From: Halosaccharopolyspora lacisalsi
GTDB taxonomy: Bacteria > Actinomycetota > Actinomycetes > Mycobacteriales > Pseudonocardiaceae
Reading direction: 5' to 3'
Assembly (NCBI RefSeq): GCF_014137975.1
Contig: NZ_JACGWZ010000007.1
Location: forward strand, 124,001-188,000
Length of the DNA: 64,000 nt
Program-made: the position numbers and the translations under genes
Part shown: in pieces, positions 14,256 through 22,972 of the stretch
Position numbering within the stretch: position 1 is the stretch's first letter
How the letters are laid out: each line of letters starts with the position of its first letter
Notes under the pieces: model-generated
Databases searched by the model: none
The model's input: only the letters and a program-made list of their open reading frames with translations
Told to the model about the DNA's origin: nothing

Positions 14256-15352
14256 TGCGTAACGGCTACACGATTACCGACGCGGGCCTGTTGGTCCGAC
14301 CCGAGGACGCCGCCGGCGAGACGTATCTTCCGGCCAACCACGAGCTGGCCACGCTGCCGATCGCGCCCGTCGACAACTCCGGCGAGTCCGGTGAGTCCGC
14401 CGCTGCGGTGACCGCGCCGGCGGGTGTTGAGGTCAGCAACCAGGGCAAACAGTCCACGACGGCGAGATCGGCAACGGGGCCGTTGCAGCGGTTGGTCACC
14501 CGCCGGCGGCGGGGCCGTTCCGAGACCGAGGCCGAGCGGGCCGGCATCGCCAGTCCGGCCGAGCACCGACTGTCAGCACGGATCCGCACCGCCGGGCGGT
14601 TGGAGACGCTGAAAACCGACCCGGACGCGCAGGCCCACAGCAACCGACGCTCGCGGGCGCTGCTGCTGGGTCTGTCCGGGTCCGGGATCGGGCTGGGTGT
14701 GGCCATCTCGGCGGCGACCGCACAGAGCACCATCACCAGCTTCATGGGCTGGGCCGCCGGCTCGTTCGCCTCCCTGGCGGCCTACGGCGCCGATCCGGCC
14801 CTCGGGTTGGTGCTGTTCGCCGTCCTCGGGTTGCGGGCGCTGGCCTCCACTCGGGGGGTGGTGTTGCCGCCGACCACGGCCACGGCCTTCACCCGGATCG
14901 AGTTCGGACTGTTTGCCCTGGTTGCCGTGCTCAACATTGGTCCCAGCGTCGGGCATCTGGTCGCCGCTGTCGTGCAGCTGCAGTGGGCCGCGGTGGGCCC
15001 GGCGGCGATGGTGCTGGTCATTCACGCGCTGGGGCCGGTGCTGGTCGCCTCCGGCGTGTACGGCGTACCGCACATGCTGACCGTCTTCGACCGCATCCGC
15101 ACCGCCACCACCAGCGGCGGCGGTGCGCCCGTTGGGGCCGGCAACCAGCAACGACGTGACCGCTACGCGGCGGTGCCGGCCAAGTGGCACGCCGACCTCG
15201 ACACCGTGTTGGTCGCCATCGAGGACGGCCAACTGCCCTGCGATCCCTCCGGAACTCAGATCCACGCCTGGGTCGGTGGGGACGCGGGCAAGAAGAAACC
15301 CCTGCGGGAGGCCGTGGCTGGCTACCGCCCCCAGCAGGAGATGACGGCATGA
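14255..15352 (+). CDS. Multi-pass membrane protein, candidate transfer/spread (Spd-like) protein
   Basis: A 365-residue protein. A soluble N-terminus (1-130), including a basic segment RLVTRRRRGRSETEAE, is followed by four predicted membrane helices at about 132-155, 160-185, 210-235 and 245-270, then a soluble C-terminal domain (KWHADLDTVLVAIEDGQ ... VGGDAGKKKPLREAVAGY). Proteins of this layout (DUF2637-like or spread proteins) usually precede the DNA pump gene in actinomycete elements. GGAGG precedes the start and a GTG one codon earlier is possible. Exact family uncertain. Confidence 0.6.
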   Translation: MRNGYTITDAGLLVRPEDAAGETYLPANHELATLPIAPVDNSGESGESAAAVTAPAGVEVSNQGKQSTTARSATGPLQRLVTRRRRGRSETEAERAGIASPAEHRLSARIRTAGRLETLKTDPDAQAHSNRRSRALLLGLSGSGIGLGVAISAATAQSTITSFMGWAAGSFASLAAYGADPALGLVLFAVLGLRALASTRGVVLPPTTATAFTRIEFGLFALVAVLNIGPSVGHLVAAVVQLQWAAVGPAAMVLVIHALGPVLVASGVYGVPHMLTVFDRIRTATTSGGGAPVGAGNQQRRDRYAAVPAKWHADLDTVLVAIEDGQLPCDPSGTQIHAWVGGDAGKKKPLREAVAGYRPQQEMTA

Positions 15353-15441
15353 GCCAGCAGCACAACGAACGGGCCGGCGGTTGCGACTGCCACATCCCAC
15401 CGCCGGCCCGGCACTCCCGAGAAATCCAGGAGGTGAACATC

Positions 15442-15777
15442 ATGACCGACCAGCACCGAGACGTGGGGACACGGTCGGAGTCGACGGCCCGCGCCGTGGC
15501 CAGCTGGATCGCTTGGCACGCCGGGGAGCTGGCCGCGGTCGGTATCCCGGCGGTCGCCGCGCTGACGTTGTCGGCATGGCTGTGGGGCCTGGTGGCCCTG
15601 GCCGGCGGTGTGTGGGCCGCCCACGAGATCCGGCAGGTTCGCCAGCAGCGCGCCCTGGTCGCCGAACTGCGTCCGGCCGTGTCGGGCCGGACCACCGGCC
15701 AGGAAAACGGCGAGACCACCGAAGAGGCCGCCGAGACCGAGCAGGACGTCATCGAGGGGCAGGTGCGTCATGGCTGA
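15442..15777 (+). CDS. Small membrane protein preceding the DNA pump
   Basis: A 111-residue protein from the ATG at 15442, chosen because AGGAGG at 15428-15433 is at ideal spacing. A longer form from an ATG at 15349 overlaps the upstream stop (ATGA) and would add a Cys-containing N-terminus. There are two adjacent hydrophobic helices (AAVGIPAVAALTLSAWLWGL then VALAGGVWAA), then a basic patch and an acidic tail. It overlaps the TraB-like gene by eight bases, so the products are probably partners. Function unknown. Confidence 0.6.
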   Translation: MTDQHRDVGTRSESTARAVASWIAWHAGELAAVGIPAVAALTLSAWLWGLVALAGGVWAAHEIRQVRQQRALVAELRPAVSGRTTGQENGETTEEAAETEQDVIEGQVRHG

Positions 15778-17989
15778 GCTCCACGAGACCGACGAGGAGG
15801 CGGTGTTGGCACCGGTGCACTACCTGCACGGCCAGCGGTCCGGCGAGGAAGCCACGGCTGAGTCCGACTCCGAGGTCCTCGAAGGTGAGGTGGTCTCCGA
15901 GGAGGAGTACCGGCAGCGAACCAGTCAGAAAGCCCAGGCGTTGCAGCGCTATGCCGGTTACCGCGACACGGCGGTGACGGTGGCCCGCACCACCCGGACG
16001 GTGGCGGTTCACCGGCACACCCGCACCGCGCTGCGGCACGTGCTGTACGTGCCGGCCGGGGCGGCGGTAGTCGGCAAGCGTCTGCGGGAGGCCCACAGCA
16101 CGTCCCGCTACGAGCGGGTGATGCGCTCGGCCGAGGCCGCCGGCGACTTCGAGCAGCTGGCCGAGTGGGAGTCCCGAGCCGAGCAGGCCAAGCAACGTCG
16201 CCACCAGCGGATCATGGACTGGATCAAGTCACCGATGCAGCTGGTCAAGGCCCTGGCCGTGGCCGCGGGTTCGCTGGCCGGGCTGCTGGTGAGCATGGGC
16301 ATCCTGCTGGCCCTGGCGAACAAGAACGCCGCCGCGTTCCTGGACCCGTTCCAAGGGCTGCTTGCCCTGGTGCGCTGGACCAGTGTGGTCGTCACCGTCG
16401 CGTGGGGACCGCTGGTGCTGGCTGTCCCGTGGGGCCTGGTGCTGTGGCTGTGGCACGAGGGCCGGCAGCGCGGCACCGCGCCGCAGTGGGTCCAGCCGGC
16501 CTCGGCGGCGGAGCCGACCGGTCGGGACGCGGTGCCGGATGAGAACGCCATCCTGCAGGCGCTGCGCCACCTCGACCTGCCGTCGATGAACCGCGCGCTC
16601 AAGGACGGGTGGAGCCCGCGGTGGGTGATGCCGACTCAGCGCGACGGGCGCGGGTGGCGCACCCAGGTGCAGCTGCCGCAGCGCGTGCCCGTGTCCAAGA
16701 TCAACGAAAAGAAGACCGTGCTCGCCCACAACCTGGTGCGCAAGCCCCGCGAGGTGTGGCCGACCGAACCCCGCGGCCAGGCCGGCGTGCTGGATCTGTG
16801 GGTCGCCGACCAAGGAGTCCTGGAGGGGCCGATGGATCCGCATCCGCTCAAGGAGGAGGGCACGACCGACTACTTCACCGGAGTGCCGGTCGGAGTCGAC
16901 GCCCGCGGCGAGCCCGTCACCGGCAAGCTCATGGGCTGCAACTACATCGCCGGCGGCACGATGGGCTCCGGCAAGACCTCGCTGGCGATCAACATCGCCG
17001 CCGGGGCGATCCTGGACCCGCTGGTCGACGTCGACGTCCACGTCATGGCCTTCAACGCCGACTTCGACCCGCTCAAGCCCGCGCTGCGCGAACTGGTCAA
17101 AGGCGACGAGGAGGAGCAGATCGAGGCCGCCGTCGACAAGCTGCGTCAGCTGCGCCAACTGGTCACCGACCGCGGCAAGCTGCTCGACGAACTCGGCGGT
17201 GAGGAAACCAAGCTCACCCGCGACATGGTGAAAAAGCGCCCGGACATGCGACCCCGAGTGGTCATCATCGATGAGTGCCAGGAGCTGTTCGAGCACGACA
17301 CCTACGGCGAGGAAGCGGTCAAACTCGCCGAGAAGGTCGCCAAGAAGGCCCGCAAGACCGGCATCACCCTGCTGTGGGCCACCCCCTCGCCTTCGGCGGC
17401 CTCCCTGCCGCGGGACCTGGCCAAGACCGCCAGCCACCGGGTGTGCTTCGCCATCGGTGACCACCAGGGCAACGACGCGGTGTTGGGCACCGGCAAGCAC
17501 TCGGCCGGCATCACCGCCACCGACCTGGTCGCCGGTGAAGACGTCGGCACCGCCATGGCCGACGGGTTCCGCCGCGAACCGGGCCTGCTGCGCTGCTACC
17601 ACCTGCGCAAGGACAAAAACACCGACGAACTCACCCCCGTCGTCCAGCGCGCCACCGCCGCCCGCCAGCAGGCCGGCATCACCACCAGCACCACCGAGGC
17701 CGGCGACCAGCGCCACGAACTGGAGTATCTGACCGAAGCGCTGGCCGGCGAGGACCGGCCGCTGCGCACCACCGTGCTGGAACGGCTGCGCGAACTGCAC
17801 CCGACCTACCGATCCTGGTCCAGCCAGGACCTGGCCGCGATGCTGCGCCGCTACGACCTGCACCGGGCCAAGTCGAACGGCCAGGGAGTGATCCGTAAGA
17901 CCGCCGTCGAGGCCGCCCTGGAATCGCTCCACGAGGACGACAGCGACGACGAGACCGCGCCCGACTTGGACGAGCCCGAGGACTCCTAG
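15770..17989 (+). CDS. FtsK/SpoIIIE-type DNA translocase, TraB-like conjugation protein
   Basis: A 739-residue protein. It has an acidic N-terminus, two membrane helices (about 158-183 and 202-230), then a motor domain with Walker A GGTMGSGKTS (about 395-404) and Walker B VVIIDE (about 497-502), followed by sensor-like WATPSPSAASLP. The C-terminus holds a helical domain (SSQDLAAMLRRYDLHRAKSNG) that may read specific DNA repeats, as the C-terminal winged helix of TraB does, and an acidic tail. TraB-type pumps move double-stranded element DNA between mycelial cells as a hexamer without a relaxase. It is the only transfer ATPase in the element. Confidence 0.88.
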   Translation: MAELHETDEEAVLAPVHYLHGQRSGEEATAESDSEVLEGEVVSEEEYRQRTSQKAQALQRYAGYRDTAVTVARTTRTVAVHRHTRTALRHVLYVPAGAAVVGKRLREAHSTSRYERVMRSAEAAGDFEQLAEWESRAEQAKQRRHQRIMDWIKSPMQLVKALAVAAGSLAGLLVSMGILLALANKNAAAFLDPFQGLLALVRWTSVVVTVAWGPLVLAVPWGLVLWLWHEGRQRGTAPQWVQPASAAEPTGRDAVPDENAILQALRHLDLPSMNRALKDGWSPRWVMPTQRDGRGWRTQVQLPQRVPVSKINEKKTVLAHNLVRKPREVWPTEPRGQAGVLDLWVADQGVLEGPMDPHPLKEEGTTDYFTGVPVGVDARGEPVTGKLMGCNYIAGGTMGSGKTSLAINIAAGAILDPLVDVDVHVMAFNADFDPLKPALRELVKGDEEEQIEAAVDKLRQLRQLVTDRGKLLDELGGEETKLTRDMVKKRPDMRPRVVIIDECQELFEHDTYGEEAVKLAEKVAKKARKTGITLLWATPSPSAASLPRDLAKTASHRVCFAIGDHQGNDAVLGTGKHSAGITATDLVAGEDVGTAMADGFRREPGLLRCYHLRKDKNTDELTPVVQRATAARQQAGITTSTTEAGDQRHELEYLTEALAGEDRPLRTTVLERLRELHPTYRSWSSQDLAAMLRRYDLHRAKSNGQGVIRKTAVEAALESLHEDDSDDETAPDLDEPEDS

Positions 17990-18002
17990 CTCGGGGATAC
18001 GG

Positions 18003-18023
18003 CCGGGGACGCAACCGGGGACG
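18003..18023 (+). repeat. Short direct repeats after the translocase gene
   Basis: CCGGGGACG occurs at 18003-18011 and 18015-18023, with several CGGGGA/TCCCCG words in the following 150 bases (for example CATCCCCATCGGGGATG near 18090). Such repeats near traB genes can be pump recognition (clt-like) sites, but this is a guess. Confidence 0.35.
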
Positions 18024-18198
18024 TTTCCCAACCCGGGGAAATCTCCCTACCGGCCTCCCCGGTCCACACCCCCGCGTGAGCTGCACACATCCCCATCGGG
18101 GATGCGGGGAAACCGCCCCACCACACCCGCCCGCACCCCCGTGCGAGCGACTTCGGCGGCCCCGCCTGTCTGCATCCCCATCACCCCAGGAGACCGCC

Positions 18199-18384
18199 AT
18201 GGGTCTGTTCGATCCCGAGCCCGCCCCCGTCAAGCACAAGATCTACCGGCGCTCGTGGTGGGACGGCAGCGTCACCGCGTGGTGCGGCAACCGCGCCCCC
18301 GCCGGGGCCTACCGCGAGACCTGGCTGACCGGGGGCACCACCTGCCCGGCCTGCATCCAGGCCAAGAAGCAACACCGCAAGTAA
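18199..18384 (+). CDS. Tiny Cys-containing element protein
   Basis: A 61-residue protein (MGLFDPEPAPVKHKIYRR ... CPACIQAKKQHRK). A lone WCGN and a later CPAC give three cysteines, enough for a small zinc site with a His. CCAGGAGA precedes the ATG. It sits between the translocase and SSB genes. No family recognised. Confidence 0.6.
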   Translation: MGLFDPEPAPVKHKIYRRSWWDGSVTAWCGNRAPAGAYRETWLTGGTTCPACIQAKKQHRK

Positions 18385-18415
18385 CCCATCCCTCCACAGG
18401 AAGAGAGGACACGTC

Positions 18416-18868
18416 ATGTCGGGACTGCCCGAGGTCACCATCGCCGGAACCCTGGTCGCCGACCCGGAGATCAAGTACCTGGACTCCGGGGCCTGTGTCG
18501 CCAACTTCACCATCGCGGCCAACGACCGCCGATTCGACCGCGACCGCGGCGAATGGGTCGACGCTTCGGCCACGTTCCTGCGCTGCCAGATCTGGCGCCA
18601 AGCCGCCGAGCACGTCGTCGAATCGCTGGGCAAGGGCCAACGTGTCCTGGCCGTCGGCGCGCTCAAACAGCGCTCCTACGAGACCGCCGAGGGCGAGAAG
18701 CGCACCGCCTTCGAGCTCAACGTCACCGAGCTCGGCCCGAGCCTGAAGTTCGCCACGGCCACCGTCCGCAAGGCCGCCCGCTCCAACAACAGCGGTGACG
18801 CCGACCCGCGGGGATCGGCCCCGCCCGCCGGCACCAGCGCCAAGGCCGCCGACGAACCCCCGTTCTGA
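18416..18868 (+). CDS. ssb: Single-stranded DNA-binding protein
   Basis: A 150-residue protein. The OB fold is about residues 4-108 (VTIAGTLVADPEIKYL, ANFTIAAND, FLRCQIWRQAAEHV, GKGQRVLAVGALKQRSYE). A disordered Gly/Ala/Pro-rich linker leads to the acidic tip ADEPPF that recruits replication partners. It is an element-borne SSB, probably serving the prim-pol replication genes just downstream. Confidence 0.93.
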   Translation: MSGLPEVTIAGTLVADPEIKYLDSGACVANFTIAANDRRFDRDRGEWVDASATFLRCQIWRQAAEHVVESLGKGQRVLAVGALKQRSYETAEGEKRTAFELNVTELGPSLKFATATVRKAARSNNSGDADPRGSAPPAGTSAKAADEPPF

Positions 18869-18887
18869 TCCCTGCTCATCCCGGGCG

Positions 18888-18929
18888 GCCCGGCCAGACC
18901 ACAGCCGCCAAGCACGTGCCTGGCCGGGC
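18888..18929. terminator. Hairpin after ssb
   Basis: Ten-base arms (18888-18897 with 18920-18929) enclose a 22-base loop between ssb and the prim-pol gene. It could separate two transcription units. Confidence 0.5.
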
Positions 18930-18973
18930 TCGCCCCTCGCTCTCGCTCACACAACCCGAGGAGGAGAGACCTC

Positions 18974-19930
18974 ATGAGTACCACGACCGGACACCTCACC
19001 AGTTGGGCATTGGACGCCGCCGAGCACGGCTGGCCCGTCTTCCCACTCCGGTCGGGAACGAAGGTTCCAGCACTGCACCGTCGCGACCGATGCCCGCGCA
19101 CCGGAGCATGTTCCAGCCGTCACGCCGGGTGGGAACAGCGCGCCACCACCGACCCGCAGACCATCCGGCGCTGCTGGTCCTGCGGGGCCTACAACATCGG
19201 ACTGGCCACCGGCCCCGCCGGACTCGTCGTCATCGACTGCGACGTGCCCAAGCCCGGTGAATCCGCCCCCGACGGCTGGAACATGTTGGGGATTTCCTGC
19301 GGGCTCGACGTGCTGACCCACCTCGCCCAGCGTGCCCGGGCCACCGTTCCCGATACCTACACCGTGACCACACCCTCCGGTGGCACGCACCTGTACTACC
19401 GCGCCCCGCGCGGCACCGAGCTGCGCAACACCCAGGGCGCCGACGGTGGACTCGGGTGGCTGATCGACACCCGCGCCCACGGCGGCTACGTCGTCGCGCC
19501 CGGCTCGGTCGTGCCACCCAGCGGCTACGAACTCCACGACGACCGCGACCCGGTCGACCTGCCCGGCTGGTTGGTCCAGGCCCTCACGCCCAAGCCACGA
19601 GAGACCAACTCAGCGCCGCGTGAAATCTCGTCTGCGCACCGCTCGCGCTACCTCCAGTCCGCCCTCGACCGCGAGACCGAGCGAGTCACAGCGGCCCTGC
19701 CCGGTGCCCGCAACAAGTCCCTGTTCATCGCCTCCTGCGCCCTCGGCCAACTCGTCGCCGGAGAAGCCCTGACCGAACACGACGCACGCGCCGCCCTCGA
19801 ACACGCCAGCCAGCCCCACCTCGATGCCAACGCCTACAGCCCCACCCAACGCGACGCCACCATCCGCTCCGGCCTCACTGCCGGGGCCTCCCACCCGCGC
19901 AGCCTCAACCACGAAAGCCAGGCCGCATGA
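18974..19930 (+). CDS. Bifunctional primase/polymerase (prim-pol) domain protein
   Basis: A 318-residue protein. The prim-pol domain is about residues 8-195: WALDAAEHGWPVFPL, the catalytic VVIDCD (D88 and D90), SGGTHLYY (135-142) and YVVAPGSVVP. A helical C-terminal part (about 215-315) follows. Prim-pol proteins lay primers and extend DNA, and in actinomycete elements they replace Rep proteins. Its stop overlaps the start of the following ATPase by four bases, so the two probably form a primase-helicase pair. Confidence 0.9.
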   Translation: MSTTTGHLTSWALDAAEHGWPVFPLRSGTKVPALHRRDRCPRTGACSSRHAGWEQRATTDPQTIRRCWSCGAYNIGLATGPAGLVVIDCDVPKPGESAPDGWNMLGISCGLDVLTHLAQRARATVPDTYTVTTPSGGTHLYYRAPRGTELRNTQGADGGLGWLIDTRAHGGYVVAPGSVVPPSGYELHDDRDPVDLPGWLVQALTPKPRETNSAPREISSAHRSRYLQSALDRETERVTAALPGARNKSLFIASCALGQLVAGEALTEHDARAALEHASQPHLDANAYSPTQRDATIRSGLTAGASHPRSLNHESQAA

Positions 19931-21153
19931 GTACCGACGATCAGGAAGCAACCGTCAACCAGGGCGAGGCTCTGCTCGACGCCTTGCACGCTGCTTTGAA
20001 GCGCTACGTCGCCTTGCCCAGTCCGGAAGCCGTCGACGCGGTCGTGCTGTGGATCGCAGCCAGCCATGCCCAGCCCGCATTGGCACACGCCCCGCGGCTG
20101 GTGATCCGAGCACCGCAAAAGCGGTGCGGCAAGTCCCGCCTTCTCGACGTCATCGAAGCGACCTGCCACGACCCGTTCCTGACGGTCAACTCCTCGCCCT
20201 CGGCCGTGTACCGATCGATCACCGACGACCCGCCGACCATGCTCGTCGACGAAGCCGACACCATCTTCGGCGCGAAAGCCGACGGCAACGAGGACCTGCG
20301 CGGGCTGCTCAACGCAGGGCACCAGCGCAATCGGCCCGCCAAGCGCTACGACGCCGCCAACCAGCGCGTGGAATCCATCCCCACCTTCGCCATGGCCGCC
20401 CTGGCCGGTATCGGGGTCATGCCCGACACCATCGAAGACCGCGCCGTGATCGTGCGAATGCGCCGTCGAGCCCCCGGTGAAACCGTCTCGCCGTACCGGC
20501 ACCGACGTGACCGCCCCGCCCTGCAAGACCTGTCCGAACAACTCACCACCTGGCTGCGCGGCGACCTTGAAGCGCTGGAACAGGCCGAGCCCGTCATGCC
20601 ACTCGAGGACCGGGCCGCCGACACATGGGAGCCCCTCATCGCTGTCGCCGATCGCGCCGGAGGTACCTGGTCCGACCGAGCCCGCACCGCCGCACAGGTC
20701 CTCATCGCCGAGGCCGACGACAACGACCAGGACTCCGTCAGCGTTCGACTGCTCACCGACTGCCGCACGATCTTCGCCGACCACCCAGCCCTGACCACCG
20801 GGTACCTGCTGAACCAGCTCAACTCCGACCCCGAAGCCCCCTGGAGCGACTACGCGCAAGGCGGACTCACCGCCGCCAAGCTCGCCACGTTGCTCCGTGA
20901 CTACGACATCCGATCCGGAAACGTCCGCTTCCCCGACGGCAGCCAAGCCAAGGGTTACCGCCGCGCCGACTTCCTCGACGCCTGGACCCGCTACTGCCCC
21001 ACCCCCGATCAGCAAGGGGCGGGGGAGCCGTCCCAGGCGTCCCAAACGTCCCACCCCAGCGCACAGCGGGACGGCCAACCCCACCGGGACAGCTCAAGCC
21101 GTCCCACCCTGACCAGCATCTCCACTCACGACCACGCGGAAGGTGCCGCATGA
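19927..21153 (+). CDS. DUF3631-like P-loop ATPase, replication initiator/helicase partner
   Basis: A 408-residue protein. Walker A is APQKRCGKS (62-70) and Walker B is MLVDEAD (105-111). LLNAGHQRNRPAKR and MAALAGIGVMPDTIEDRAVIVRMRRRAPGE (part quoted; about 155-185) are typical of DUF3631 proteins. The last 60 residues are Gln/Ser/His-rich because the DNA there is made of CGTCCCA repeats. Together with prim-pol it should drive autonomous replication of the excised circle. It starts within the prim-pol stop codon. Replication is inferred from family and neighbours. Confidence 0.85.
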   Translation: MSTDDQEATVNQGEALLDALHAALKRYVALPSPEAVDAVVLWIAASHAQPALAHAPRLVIRAPQKRCGKSRLLDVIEATCHDPFLTVNSSPSAVYRSITDDPPTMLVDEADTIFGAKADGNEDLRGLLNAGHQRNRPAKRYDAANQRVESIPTFAMAALAGIGVMPDTIEDRAVIVRMRRRAPGETVSPYRHRRDRPALQDLSEQLTTWLRGDLEALEQAEPVMPLEDRAADTWEPLIAVADRAGGTWSDRARTAAQVLIAEADDNDQDSVSVRLLTDCRTIFADHPALTTGYLLNQLNSDPEAPWSDYAQGGLTAAKLATLLRDYDIRSGNVRFPDGSQAKGYRRADFLDAWTRYCPTPDQQGAGEPSQASQTSHPSAQRDGQPHRDSSSRPTLTSISTHDHAEGAA

Positions 21154-21320
21154 CCGACACCAACACGATCGCAGCGCAGAACAACTGAGAACCACTCAGA
21201 CAACGACCCGAGCTCACCTGCAGCAGCCCACTCAATCCGCTGGGACGGCCCGAGCCGTCCCACTGCTCCAGCCGTCCCAGCCAGACCAGCAACGGGACGA
21301 CTGGGACGGCTGGGACGGCT
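21029..21320. repeat. Iteron-like cluster of CGTCCCA / TGGGACG, candidate origin
   Basis: CGTCCCA occurs at 21029, 21038, 21047, 21100, 21256 and 21273. Its complement TGGGACG occurs at 21241, 21302 and 21311, with near-copies at about 21067 and 21292. The first three are spaced exactly nine bases apart, as are the last two. The cluster straddles the end of the DUF3631-like gene and the 200-base gap before xis. Direct and inverted short repeats next to a replication initiator are typical of iteron origins. Confidence 0.6.
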
Positions 21321-21355
21321 CCCCCCTCACTGCAAGAAATCCCAGGAGGACCGTC

Positions 21356-21550
21356 ATGCCCAAGCGCACCGGTAACTGGATGACCGTCGCCGAGTTCTGC
21401 GAAGAGCTCGACATCGCCCGCACCACATTCGACGACTGGCGAGCCAAGCAGCGAGCCCCTAAATGCGTCCGACTGCCCAACGGCTCCCTGCGCATCCGCC
21501 GCACCGATTTCGACAGCTGGATCAACGCTCTGGAGGACAACGTCGCATGA
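21356..21550 (+). CDS. xis: Excisionase-like small HTH protein
   Basis: A 64-residue protein with a MerR-type winged helix (MTVAEFCEELDIARTTFDDW ... LRIRRTDFDSWI), the form of recombination directionality factors in actinomycete elements. AGGAGGA lies just ahead of the ATG. The stop overlaps the integrase start (ATGA), so the two are translationally coupled. It should favour excision by bending att DNA. Confidence 0.88.
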   Translation: MPKRTGNWMTVAEFCEELDIARTTFDDWRAKQRAPKCVRLPNGSLRIRRTDFDSWINALEDNVA

Positions 21551-22911
21551 CCAGCACCACCTACGACGTCCGTATCTGGAAGATCACACAGCGCAAGAAC
21601 ACTAAGGGAAAGGTCACCAGTTACGCCGTGCGGTGGGCCGTTGCCGGTAAACCGTTCTACGAGTCGTTCAAGAACTTCGCGCTCGCTGACAGTTTCCGGT
21701 CGGACCTCATGAGCGCGGCCCGCAAGGGCGAGGCATTCGTCAAGGCAAGCGGCAGGCCAGTCTCGATGGTGCGCACCAACGAAGACATGAACTGGCTGGA
21801 CTTCGCCAAGGAGTACACAGCCATGAAGTGGCCGAACGCATCCGCCTCACATCGGCGAGGCATCGTGCAGTCCCTCACTTCGATCACGACCGCGCTGGTC
21901 AGCCAGCGGAACGCGCCCCCACAACGAGCACTCCACGATGCCCTGAGCTGGGAACTCAATCCGACCCGTACCGATCCGCCTACAGAGCCCAAGATGGCCG
22001 AAGCCACCCGCTGGCTGGCGAAGAGCACCTACCACGTATCCGCTCTTTCGGATCCTGAGGTAGTGCGGCAGATCACCGACAACATCGGTACCAAGCTCGA
22101 CGGAGGGCGAGTTGCCCCGGATACCTTCCGACTCCGGCGCGTGATCCTCGACAACGCGCTCGACTACGCCGTCGAGCGGAACTTGCTGGATGCAAACCCG
22201 CTCGACTCACTGAAGCTCAAGACGCCAAAACGCTCGAACGCAATCGACAAGCGCTCGGTCGTCAACCCGATACAGGCACGAACGCTGCTACTGGCCGTGC
22301 GCGAGATACAGCGGGCAGGCCCCCACCTGGTCGCCTTCTTCGGGCTGATGTACCACGCGGGTCTTCGCCCGGAGGAAGCCGCGGGCTTGAAGAAGGCCAA
22401 CCTGTCACTGCCCGAAAGCGGTGGCTGGGGTGAGCTTCACCTCGAACGTGCCATGCCCGAGGTGGGGGCCGAATGGACCGACGCACAAGCACGCGGGGAA
22501 GGCAGGGGGCTCAAGCACCGGGACGACGGCACAGGGCGGACCGTTCCCTGCTCCCCCGAGTTGACCGACCTCCTGCACGAACACCTGAACCGCTACGGGA
22601 CCGCCCGTGACGGGCGACTCTTCCGAGGGGAGCGGCGGGAGGGGCGGATTTCGAGCACCGTCTACGGGCGTGTGTGGGCACACGCCAGGGAGAAGGCTTT
22701 CGTGTCGACAGTGGTCGACTCACCCCTTGCAAAGAGGCCCTACGACCTCCGGCACGCCTGCGTATCCATGTGGCTGAATGCCGGAGTCGAACCACCACGA
22801 GTGGCTGAGTGGGCAGGGCACAGCGTGCGCGTCCTGCTGGAGGTCTACGCCAAGTGCCTCGACAGCGGGGAGCAGCTCGCACGCCAACGAGTCGAACAAG
22901 CGCTTCGCTGA
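21547..22911 (+). CDS. int: Tyrosine site-specific integrase
   Basis: A 454-residue tyrosine recombinase with an N-terminal arm/core-binding region (1-250) and a catalytic domain. R274 is in HAGLRPEEAAG, R402 in PYDLRHACVS, H425 in WAGHS and the nucleophile Y434 in EVYAKCL. It recombines attP with the tRNA-Tyr attB. All catalytic residues seen are intact, unlike the two remnants upstream. It is coupled to xis by a four-base overlap and followed by a long hairpin and the att repeat. Length is typical for AICE integrases. Confidence 0.95.
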   Translation: MTSTTYDVRIWKITQRKNTKGKVTSYAVRWAVAGKPFYESFKNFALADSFRSDLMSAARKGEAFVKASGRPVSMVRTNEDMNWLDFAKEYTAMKWPNASASHRRGIVQSLTSITTALVSQRNAPPQRALHDALSWELNPTRTDPPTEPKMAEATRWLAKSTYHVSALSDPEVVRQITDNIGTKLDGGRVAPDTFRLRRVILDNALDYAVERNLLDANPLDSLKLKTPKRSNAIDKRSVVNPIQARTLLLAVREIQRAGPHLVAFFGLMYHAGLRPEEAAGLKKANLSLPESGGWGELHLERAMPEVGAEWTDAQARGEGRGLKHRDDGTGRTVPCSPELTDLLHEHLNRYGTARDGRLFRGERREGRISSTVYGRVWAHAREKAFVSTVVDSPLAKRPYDLRHACVSMWLNAGVEPPRVAEWAGHSVRVLLEVYAKCLDSGEQLARQRVEQALR

Positions 22912-22972
22912 GCGTGTACGTGCATCGCACGTGGAACACCGGGTGAGCCCGGGTCGCTCCGGGGACAGCCGG

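Noticed and set aside
16229-18031. 600-codon open frame on the minus strand
   Set aside because: Lies entirely opposite the TraB-like gene, whose Walker motifs show which frame is real.
21150-21188. Twelve-residue open frame MTDTNTIAAQNN overlapping the ATPase stop
   Set aside because: Has ATGA coupling but is too short to support as a gene; it may be a decayed gene start.
21029-21320. CRISPR array
   Set aside because: Units are only seven bases, both orientations, with no spacer structure and no cas genes nearby.
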